Part shown: positions 37,461 to 46,500 of the stretch, piece after piece
How positions within the stretch are numbered: the first letter of the stretch is position 1
Layout of the letters: each line of letters starts with the position of its first letter
Assembly (NCBI RefSeq): GCF_963576545.1
Contig: NC_083651.1
Span: 24,679,748-24,743,747 of the forward strand
Direction of reading: 5' to 3'
Source of the DNA: Limanda limanda
Taxonomy: Eukaryota > Chordata > Actinopteri > Pleuronectiformes > Pleuronectidae
Length of the DNA: 64,000 nucleotides
Translations under genes and position numbers: made by a program
Notes under the pieces: model-generated
Seen by the model: only the letters and a program-made list of their open reading frames with translations
Databases searched by the model: none
Told to the model about the DNA's origin: nothing

Positions 37461-39233
37461 ATGTTGCAAGTGGTGAGATACTTTTCCAAGGGCAATACAA
37501 TGTGAGGCTTGACACCATTTTAATGCCATCCCGATGACAGCCTGTACTTTTGCACTATTTTTTTAATAGATCTGTCAATCTCCTACTTACCCCTTTCAAA
37601 CTTTTATTCCCAAATTCTCTTTAAAGTTTTATCTTTGTCGTAAATCATCTAGGCATCAATAACTGTGAAGTGATGTGATTGATGCCACTCTCTGGGGACA
37701 CTGAGGCCCAAATGCATCAAAGAGTTTTACCTTAGTTTATTGGACTGCAGTTTTGGACCATAGTCAGCACTCTCAATATGTGAGAGTATCTCAGTATTAT
37801 TTGTGTGTTTATTTCTGGGTGACAGTAAGTGTGGAATTTGTAAAACACATGCAGAATCTAGGCATCATGTCGTGTTCCCTTTAAAATGCAGAAGTAGGCT
37901 ACTGTGATCTTCACAGCACCTTTCTCTTTGCCATGGGGGAGCAGGGCTGCTGATTTAGCTGCTTTCACATTTCACTATACATGACCAAGCAGACCATATT
38001 TATTTCCTCCTCATTTTCTGCCTGTATTTCTTCCTCTTTGTTTCGGTACACCAGCTGTCTCTGTCTCTCTTCTTCAGCACTGCTCAGCTCTTTGCCACTG
38101 TACATTAAACACCACACTGACCATGATGTGATCCAAATGTGTTTCTGCTGCCCACTAATGTCAGGCCTACATGTCTTCTTTAACTGTTCGACTACTCTGG
38201 CCCCAAAGTGCTACGATTGCACATTTGCAAATGCTTAGAGTGAATTGCAGCAGTTAATATTGTTTTATTAGCTGTGTCCTGGTGAGAAGCTCAGTAGTAA
38301 ATTTACCTGAGAGCTCTACTTCAGTTGTAATCCTACACTCCCTCCACTGCTCCCTCTGTGTCCCCGTCTCTAAGTGCTCTGTGAGGCAACTAATTAGGCC
38401 CAAACTGCTCACTGACCTCTGCGTCCTCCTCCTTTTCTATCCCTCTCTTTCACTCATTCCACGTTACTTTTCATGTCTCACACTGGTACGCCATATGCGG
38501 GACATTATGCTGTCTTCGAGCCATCTGTCTCTTTCTGTGTGTGTGTGGAAACATATCTTGTGAACACAAGGATTCCATACAAATACAGATGCAGAAACTT
38601 CACACTTTTTACAGCAGAGGTTTGAGGTTTTATAGTTTTTTTTTTTATCTGTGTTTGCAAAGTGGCTCAATAGGAGGCATTTTTGGTCAGTTGATCCACC
38701 ACTTAGTTTCAAACTGAAACATCTTTTGAACGATGGATTTAGAATTTTGGAAAAGAGGATCTCTATCAAAAATATGTTATATGTGTACTGTTTTTGCATC
38801 AGTAAACAAATATTCAACATACTTTATTTTACTGATAAGAAATTATACAATACATGAGCCAATGCAGTGTTTTTTCAGCTATGTTCTGAAGGTCCACTAG
38901 TAATTGCATTTTTGTAGAGTAGTATCCATTAATTGCAAGTTTATTTGTGAATCCATTTCAGGCCTGCAATTGAGTCCAAATAGCTTTTCCCTTTGAGCAG
39001 TTACGGGGATTAATGTTGGACACATAATGAGGAAAATATTCTAAGATCAATTGTTTCAAAAACGCTTTCACATAAAAAAGGGATTACAGACAGAACATAA
39101 TACAATTACTTAATTTTTAATTGTAAAGTAGCGTGAATGTGTGTGTGAATAAACTTGACTCACAAGCATTATAGTCTTGTTTTCGAGTAATGTGATTCGT
39201 GTGTGTTTCTGTCTGTGTGATCGCTGTGATGTG
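37461..39233. other. Non-coding stretch, nothing recognised
   Basis: Short open frames (for example 37981-38238 and 38282-38563) are Ser/Leu-rich without domains. No repeat family was seen. Confidence 0.45.
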
Positions 39234-39319
39234 TGTGAAACGCTTTTCGCTTGCCGTACATCTCTGCTCCGGGCTCTGTGAAACGCTTTTCGCTTGCCGT
39301 ACCTCTCTGTTCTGGGCAC
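39234..39319 (+). repeat. 43-bp tandem duplication
   Basis: Two copies, 39234-39276 and 39277-39319, of a unit containing TGTGAAACGCTTTTCGCTTG and CCGTAC. They differ at only a few positions. It lies just left of the CCAAT-box region. Confidence 0.85.
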
Positions 39320-39351
39320 AACGGGCAAGCGTCAGACCTGTGCCATGGGAG

Positions 39352-39362
39352 CACCAATCAGC
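39352..39362. promoter_or_regulatory. CCAAT-box (NF-Y-type) motif
   Basis: CACCAATCAGCG contains the NF-Y core CCAATCAG. It sits in a CpG-containing stretch ending at the transposon insertion site at 39424. Together with the ETS-like site and splice donors beyond 40708 it suggests a divided promoter. Regulatory activity is inferred only. Confidence 0.4.
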
Positions 39363-39490
39363 GGGAACCACACAGACCACACATAACATTGGGCCCAACC
39401 GGGAGAGTGAGGATTTTTCAGATGGGCCCTACCATAGATTTATATATAAAGGCTAGATGTCTCGTCTGCGTTGCCGGCCAACGGAGACGG

Positions 39491-39686
39491 ACTTGCTCAA
39501 TTTTCAACCGATTTTTAAACGATCTGGTTTGCTATAAACGTCAGAGATGTAGATATGACACTGGATACTTATGAATAATAATGTTATTTTCTAAAAAAAA
39601 TGAATAATTTATGCAGTGTCATAACTACATCTCTGATGTTTATAGCAAACCAGATCATTTAAAAATCGGTTGAAAATTGAGCAAGT
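39491..39686. repeat. 73-bp inverted repeat (hairpin) with 50-base loop
   Basis: Arm 39491-39563 pairs with 39614-39686 with three mismatches by eye. The arms read ACTTGCTCAATTTTCAACCG and the complement CGGTTGAAAATTGAGCAAGT at the outer end. It lies wholly inside the outer transposon. A transcript through it would fold into a long stem. Confidence 0.9.
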
Positions 39687-39713
39687 TATGGTTATTTACC
39701 ACTACCAACACAA

Positions 39714-40591
39714 TAGTGATGGGAAGTTCGGATCTTTTTACCGACCCGGTTCTTTGAATCTCGTTCAGTAAAAGGAACGAATCTTTTTTCGAGTCACTCG
39801 TTCATTTCGAGGGGGGGGGGGGGGGCTGCGCAACGGGACTGTTCCATAGGCTCAGTCAAGGAAGCAGAAATGATTCGTTCACTTCCCTACTGGGTCTTCG
39901 GGTACGAGTCTTTGGATCATTTATCACGTGACCTGCATTGGCTCAGTAAAGGAGCGCTGGAGCTGGAGCGAGGGACGTTCACTGTCTCCCGGAGAAATGA
40001 ACACTCTGTGTTTTTAGTATAGAAAGAGTGAATTATATTCGTTCACAAGTCATAATGACTGGTTTTGTTATTTACACTTACAGTTTACTGCAGATCATAT
40101 TTTTTAAAGTAAACCTATTAAATACAGTACAACATTACAGTTTGTATGGTTTGAAATTGTCATTTATTATCATACTGGCATTTAATTATCACGGCAAACA
40201 ATTACACTGAACTAAACTGTAAGTGTTAATGTAAAGTGAAATAACAAAACCAGTCTGAATGACTTGTGAACGAATATAATTCACTCTTTCTATACTAAAA
40301 ACACAGAGTGTTCATTTCTCCGGGAGACAGTGAACGTCCCTCGCTACAGCTCCAGAGCTCCTCTACTGAGCCAATGCAGGTCACGTGAAAAATGATCCAA
40401 AGACTCGTACCCGAAGACCCAGTAGGGAAGTGAACGAATCATTTCTGCTTCCTTGACTGAGCCTATGGAACAGTCCCGATGCGCGGCCACAAGAAAATGA
40501 ACGAATCTCTCATTGAGAGGACTCGTTACTCCCGAGTCCTTGTAAGGATTCTTTCATAGTGAACGAATCGTTCACGACCGACACATCACTA
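39714..40591. mobile_element. hAT-type non-autonomous foldback transposon
   Basis: The left end is TAGTGATGGGAAGTTCGG; the right end, complemented, is TAGTGATGTGTCGGTCGTG. The 8-mer CAACACAA occurs directly before (39706-39713) and after (40592-40599). An 8-bp target duplication with such ends is characteristic of the hAT superfamily. Inside the ends lie long inverted arms, about 39834-40096 against 40208-40478. They include GGGACTGTTCCATAGGCTCA / TGAGCCTATGGAACAGTCCC and GGGAGACAGTGAACGTCCC, with small differences such as an extra 12-13 bases in the right arm. No transposase frame is present (878 bp in all), so it needed a helper. A 15-base G run lies at 39811-39825. Confidence 0.85.
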
Positions 40592-40708
40592 CAACACAAT
40601 GTTATGGGTGAGCGAGCTGCCCCGTAGCAAGATGGCCGCCATGTGGTGACGTCCGGCCTTGTCGAACGAGACATCTAGCCTTTATATATGATATCTATGG
40701 GCCCTACC

Positions 40709-40945
40709 AGTCTCCGAAGTCACTGGACTCCAGCGTCAGCCTGTTTCCGGTTCGGCGTCACCTGAGCTAACAGGCTAACAGGCTACCCCCGTCAGTGAAC
40801 ACCACCCGGGTCTGTGGACAGGTTCACTCACTTCGGATGAATAATAGGTTTTGAAGTTCTGCTTGTTCTCCTGACAGAGAGGCTAAAGACGTGTGAGCTC
40901 CTGTTTCTGAGGTTAGTCAAGTTTAGTATTGTATTTATCTGTAAG
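40709..40945 (+). promoter_or_regulatory. Possible promoter / non-coding first exon of a host gene
   Basis: The sequence after the transposon is richer in CpG than its surroundings. It holds TTTCCGGTTCGG (complement AACCGGAAA, an ETS/GABP-type site) near 40742-40753 and a doubled CTAACAGG. Two possible splice donors follow: GAG|GTTAGT at 40912 and the stronger TCT|GTAAGT at 40941. Together with the CCAAT box at 39352, now about 1.4 kb away because of the insertion, this is the usual layout of a vertebrate housekeeping-type promoter. Transcription is inferred. Confidence 0.35.
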
Positions 40946-41261
40946 TAGTGGTCCAAAGGGACGTGTACCTGGTGGTTAGCTTAGCTCGGCGGCTAGCCCG
41001 CAGGCAGGCTACATGATCCAGTCCACCCAGCAGAGAGAAGCGTTAGTTTATGAGGATGAGTGTGTTTGGAGAATAAGCTATGCAATACTAATAATGTGGA
41101 AGAACTCCATACAGTACATGCATTGTCTTGGTAGTGCACAGTTTAATCCAAAACCATATTCAAAATCAGTATTGAATATCCACAGAAAATAAAGATACAC
41201 ACTTTGTGTAACACTTCCTTTACAATAATGCCATATTTTATGTTTCCAATCATTTTATTAG

Positions 41262-41380
41262 GTACGGACGAGCCTGAAGGACACAGCTGTGCTGACCGTT
41301 TTCTGTCTCTTATGGCAAAGAAGAAAAATAAAACACTGGGTTCTTATCTAAAGTGTATGAAATCAGGAAGCAAAAGATAA
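41262..41380 (+). other. Possible second exon with short ORF
   Basis: CATTTTATTAG at 41251-41261 can serve as an acceptor. An ATG at 41312 opens 22 codons (M-A-K-K-K-N-K-T-L-G, ending K-S-G-S-K-R) to TAA at 41378-41380. If spliced to the candidate exon at 40.7-40.94 kb it would give a short lysine-rich peptide or simply a non-coding RNA. I recognise no family. The evidence is weak. Confidence 0.15.
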
Positions 41381-44300
41381 ACATTGTTCTAATAAGTGTT
41401 CATTTGAATATATAATATAAAATGAACATAGAAATTAACTCTATTATCCATGACACCTAGCAATGACTGCCAACTCTAAACAGTTAAAGGCCTTCTTTAG
41501 TTAAGTGTTGTACAGATGAAGCTGGTGCATGTCGCCTCATGTTGATAATAATAAATTAAAAATTATGCAAGTTATTTTCTCTCGCTGCTGGTATTTCACA
41601 AGATGGCCTGATACGATGATGATTTAAAAAATGACATCTTACATCATGTGTAATCTGATTCGTTCAGTTAATCTTTCATTAAAAATATCATGCACAACAC
41701 TGGTTACCAACTTCCTCTCCAGACTTTTTTAGAAAGCACTGTTCTGGGCAGACCCTGCTCTCTTCCCTCTTGATTAAAACAATTATGATTAATAGTAATA
41801 AATAATAGGAGACATGTGAAGAAAATGTATGGTCAAGTTCTGTTAAGTCAACATACATGCCAGAGTGTTTTTCTTTGAAATGGGTGGAGAAAGTGTTGCA
41901 AATATTTACGTTTGTGACATTTTAGACAAATACAAATTGAAACTGTGGTAAAAGATCATTTTCACAGTCAATTTTGTTGTGAACCTCATGACCCTGACTC
42001 TCGAAGAGCAGCCTGAGACGAGGAAAGCAAGCTGTTCAGCAGCCCACCAGAACCCCCCTTCTAATTTTTTCAGTATTTAATCAATAACACAGGACTTCGG
42101 AGAGTGACAATCAATGAGGTATGTGTTCAGTTTGTTAGGTTTACCTCTACGTCTTGTCCAGCCTGGCTGATTCATTTATTTATACTAGGGGAATTGCAAA
42201 ACACAGGTGGATGTAAATATATACATGTGCAACTTCAGACCATTTGTGAGGGAGAGGTTTAAATTTAATGCTACTCTTGTCGTCCTCTCGCGCTCCAGCA
42301 AGTAAATACCTTAGAGGTTCAAAAGTTCAGTCTCTGCTTTTCCATATGTAACCGATAAAGATGATCTTGATTATTATAGGAAGTGTTACTTACTGGTATC
42401 GCATGGTACCCCCTAAAACATCATGGCACAGTCGTCAGGTTACAATCCATGAAATCAATATGAGAAAGTTGCTGCTCCTCTGATTTTCCTTATCTGAAAT
42501 ATTTATATTGAAAGTATTTGGAAGTTTATCTGTAGTTTTATCCTCAGTGCACAACATTGGCCTTCAGTTTGACTTATTTCAACTTTACCCAAATACGTAC
42601 AGGAACTGTTGCTATGGAGATGAAGCAACACATACTCTATGGAAATGTAGCAATTCCTGAATTTAAACAAAAAAAAAACTGAATCTGAATGTGATCAAAG
42701 CCTCTTTATTTATTTTTTGCTGTTTCACAGATTCATACCCGTCAAAGCATTGAATGAAGTTCCACAGCAATTTAGGTGAACATACCTGTATTCAGACTGC
42801 AGGACATCAAAAATTACTCCGACCTGGCATCACTATAAAACTACATATTCCTGCCATTTTAATGATCTGTTGCATGATAACATTTCTTATAGCTTAAATA
42901 GGACCATTGAAGTATATTGGTACCATAAACACAACCAGCATTGAAGGTTGGTTGGTTGCAAATCCTGATAAAGTCATAAACAGTTCATTATCAGACGATG
43001 TATTAACCCTGTCACTCATCCCTCCTGCCAGGGCCTTCTTCAGGCAGATACTGCAAACAAGTTAGGCTTAGTCCTGCTGTAGCAAGGGTGAAATGGATGA
43101 TTGAAAAACCACCAATACTGCGTCAACTGGGTCTATTGACTAGACCTACAAGTTCAGAACTTACTAACCCTTATTTATTCAGAAAAGTGAAAAAGAGAAC
43201 TATTTTAATTTTGCTCGTAATAAGAATTGTCAATATTCTGCATAGGAGAGTTTTTTTGCCCCAGGGCTTTATACTCTAACTTGCTCGTGTTTTTGTTGTT
43301 GTTGTGACGTATCACATCGATTCTGAGGTAACACTAACAACTTCATGGACTGACAGCGGTGTCAAAAAAACACACCTGTGAAGAGTGTCAGTAGCAGCAC
43401 TGAATGTCAGATCCACTTCTGCTTTTACTCCATTTTTGGTATGGCACGTTCTTTTTTTGACTTGTGATTCAATTGGTATATCTCGAAACATAACAGAGAG
43501 ACTACTATGTGGTGTCATGTCATTATGTCTATGATGCTAATGCTACTTCCGCTAAGCTGCTGTGTTGCCAAATTTATGACAACATGATCAGTGATGTTCA
43601 TGTTAGACTCAAGTAGGTTTTATTCCTCACAATCTGAAATTGTACCTTATTTCCATATAACCCAGATTTAATCTTCTCGAATAGCATGCCAGGTCCCAAC
43701 CTGCTATAAAAAAAAGTTTCTTTCTCAACAATCTACTGCAAAAACTTAAAACTTAACAATTATTTTCTTTGTTGGTGCTTCTCATATAATGATTTTGATG
43801 AGAGCTGTTGAATTCCTCTAGAGTTGCTGAGGCCCAGCATTTTACTTTTGGACCAAACATCAGTCTGGTGCAACTTCCCCGCCCCCTCAAAATGCATGAT
43901 GCACAAAACGCTGCTAATTCCTGCAACAATATATACCATTAAATCTGATGGTTGTATCTACTGATACCTTTAATGCTCCTGATTTAAGGAACATACTACG
44001 CCCGGCCACACTGGCTGCCGAATGGCTTGCTTTTCATTTCGGCGCCACTGTTATCAAATTAAAGCAGGCAAACTGTCTGCGATTCAGCCACGGAAGCTGC
44101 GCCGCTCACCTTGAGATGCGAGGTCTCACCGATTTCCTACTTGTACCCTGCACGATTCACAGCAGAATAGAAAGTGTTTATTTGTGTCATAAATATAAAT
44201 GTTTGCAACACTTTCTCTACCTGTTTAAAAATAAAGCACTCCAGCCTCTCTGTTGACTGAGTCCATGCTGCTTCCATGGTGGAACCGCAGCCCGTGTGGC

Positions 44301-44755
44301 CCAGGATATATCTCATTAACAAGGACTGCCTTAACATTTGGCACAGACATGAATAGTTCATAGAGTTTTCTGATTATTCCTCTATGGTCAATTGATGATC
44401 ACCATAGCATTGACACTAAAAGCTTAAGAGTAACATTTCCTCAGCTTCTATCACACATTTATATTCCATATTCCATAACTTCTAAAATTGCATCATCAGC
44501 TTAAAATGTCAGTGTGAAATACTTGACTATAACCAAATATTTGAAAAAAATTGTTGAGTGGAGATCCAAATTGTTTTTCCCACAATGAAAACCAAACTAA
44601 AACTAAAGTTCAACTATGATGGAATGTATTGCATGTTTCATCAGCACATACAAGTGTACGTAAAAGGCATCAGCCTCAAATGGTTGAGAGCAGATTTTAA
44701 TAAAAGGTAACTCAATATAAAAGTGCTTTCCATGAGAAGGTTACATTTGTTAACT
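41381..44755. other. Long non-coding stretch, nothing recognised
   Basis: AT-rich DNA. The open frame at 43948-44256 (102 codons) has no domain. No repeat ends are visible. Confidence 0.45.
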
Positions 44756-44904
44756 AGGGCTACGTTGTAGCACTTTCGGGCCCGATCACCTGCACGTTGA
44801 AGCCTGTTGCAGTCGGGGGAGAGAGCGGTCGATGACCAAGCGCACGTCTCCACGTTGGATTTGTTTTCCTCTCTGTGGCAAGGATAAAAGCTTCACTTCC
44901 TGTA

Positions 44905-44921
44905 GCCACCAGGGGGCGCTG
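44905..44921 (+). promoter_or_regulatory. CTCF-like motif, copy 1
   Basis: GCCACCAGGGGGCGCTG agrees with the well-known CTCF core (CCACCAGGGGGCGC) at every core position. Weaker relatives in the same repeat are CTTTAGGGGGCGCTA at 45611-45625 and TTCCAGGGGGCGCTG at 46074-46088. Binding is predicted from the motif only. Confidence 0.6.
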
Positions 44922-45024
44922 TGATTTAAAGTCATGATTTTTGTGTAGATGTCATCAGGCCGGGACTCTAGTCTTACATGTCTAGTTTGGACTCAATTGG
45001 ACAATAAACGCTTCACTTCCTGTA

Positions 45025-45041
45025 GCCACCAGGGGGCGCTG
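45025..45041 (+). promoter_or_regulatory. CTCF-like motif, copy 2
   Basis: Identical 17-mer to the one at 44905, in the same orientation 120 bases downstream within the tandem unit. Confidence 0.6.
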
Positions 45042-46302
45042 TGATTTAAAGTCATGATTTCTGTGTAGATGTCATCAGGCCGGGACTCTAGTCTTACATG
45101 TCTAGTTTGGACTTGATTGGACAATATATGTCAGAGATACAGAACCTTGTGCTTTGATGGCGTTTAATCAAACTTCGATGCCACGGTCACACGGCTTTAA
45201 AACCATATGAATATCTTCGGGGGGGGCTGTTGATTCACACATGTAGTTTGAGTGAGATAGAACCATGAACACTGAAGTAACAACATTTCGTGTTTCATGG
45301 CGAGTTGATGAACTTTGACGCCACGCCACGGTCACACGGTGTGACGAAAAAACAATCCCTAAATCATTTTTTATCTCCATCTTGTTGTGATGACACTCAT
45401 CTGAATTTAAAGTTGAACTGATGAAAGCCCTGGGACAAGTATGTCAAAGTAAAAATGTGGAATATGGTCAAAATGGCCACTGAATCCAAAATGGCGGGCT
45501 TCCTGTTTGGTCTAACATATCGATCCAAGAGACTTATTTGTTTGTTATGAAAAGACACATGCCATACTCAATTTTTGTACATGTCGGCCAATCGTAGTGT
45601 CGGGGCCGACCTTTAGGGGGCGCTAGTCAGTTTTTTTGCCACGCCCATTTCTTAAAACCATATGAATATCTTCAGGGGGGGGCTGTTGATACACACATGT
45701 AGTTTGAGTGAGATGGAACCATGAACACTGAAGTTACAGCAATTTCGTGTTTCGCGGCGAGTTGATGAACTTTGACGCCACGCCACGGTTACACGGTGTG
45801 ACGAAGGACAAATCCCTAAATCATTTTTTATCTCCATCTTGTTGTGATGACACTCATCTGAATTTGAAGTTGATCTGATGAAAGCCCTGGGACAAGTATG
45901 TCAAAGTAAAAATGGTGAATATGGTCAAAATGGCCACTAAATAGAAAATGGCGGGCTTCCTGTTGCGTTTTTCATAATGCTCTAAGAGGCTTTTTTTCAT
46001 CATTAGTCATTAGTCATTAATCATCTCGCCCGATTTTGGTGAAAATCGGTTATGTGGAAACCTAGCGGCTGGGTTCCAGGGGGCGCTGTTGAGCCATTTT
46101 GCCACGCCCATTTCCAAATACTCCAGAATACTGTCATTTTCACCACGTTCTAATAAACTGCAAAGTTTAGCAACTTTTTGAGCATTGGAAAGCCCTCAAA
46201 AAGCAAATTTAGGATAGTGATAATAATAATCCTTACAGATTCAATAGGGCCTCTCACCATTCGGTGCTCGGGCCCTAATAACAGTTCATTTTAGTCAGCT
46301 AC

Positions 46303-46500
46303 TTGTCAGATTTTAAGGAGCAGGTGGACCCAAAAATGCAGAAACAAAAGTATAACCAAAAGTGTCCTTTAAATAAGTCAAGGTTCTTACAAAAAAGGGG
46401 AAAAATTGAAAAACACGGAGCTCAAAAGTACACAAAAAGGCTAAACATAAAAAACAAGGAAAAGACTAGGAAACACTTGAACTCACATTACACTACACAT
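46303..46500. repeat. Degenerate dispersed repeat fragment
   Basis: Begins near AAGGAGCAGGTGGACCCAAA and continues A-rich. Related to the GGGACCCAAATGCAT segment at 30.2 kb. Confidence 0.35.

Larger units (their letters stand above)
39434..40698. mobile_element. Outer inverted-repeat DNA transposon (non-autonomous), split by a hAT element
   Basis: The ends are inverted copies: 39434 starts ATAGATTTATATATAAAGGC then TAGATGTCTCG. 40698 read backwards gives ATAGATATCATATATAAAGG then CTAGATGTCTCG. Direct 10-mers GGGCCCTACC at 39424-39433 and 40699-40708 form a target-site duplication. Removing the inner hAT element leaves about 380 bases with no open frame, so it is a MITE-like element. Inside is a 73-bp inverted repeat (39491-39563 and 39614-39686). 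A 9-10 bp duplication is typical of Mutator-like elements, but the ends alone do not prove the superfamily. Confidence 0.8.
44756..46281. repeat. 1.5 kb composite dispersed repeat with internal tandem units
   Basis: The left edge is near AGGGCTACGTTGTAGCACTT then TCGGGCCCG. The right edge is near AGGGCCTCTCACCATTCGGT then GCTCGGGCCCT. The edges are loosely inverted and each can fold (GGGC...GGGCCC). Inside are two 120-bp direct units (44886-45005, 45006-45126) sharing CTTCACTTCCTGTAGCCACC. Two units of about 455-462 bp follow (45197-45651, 45652-46113), each starting TTAAAACCATATGAATATCT and ending GCCACGCCCATTT. No coding frame. It looks like a non-autonomous DNA element common in fish; I cannot name the family. 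Confidence 0.7.
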
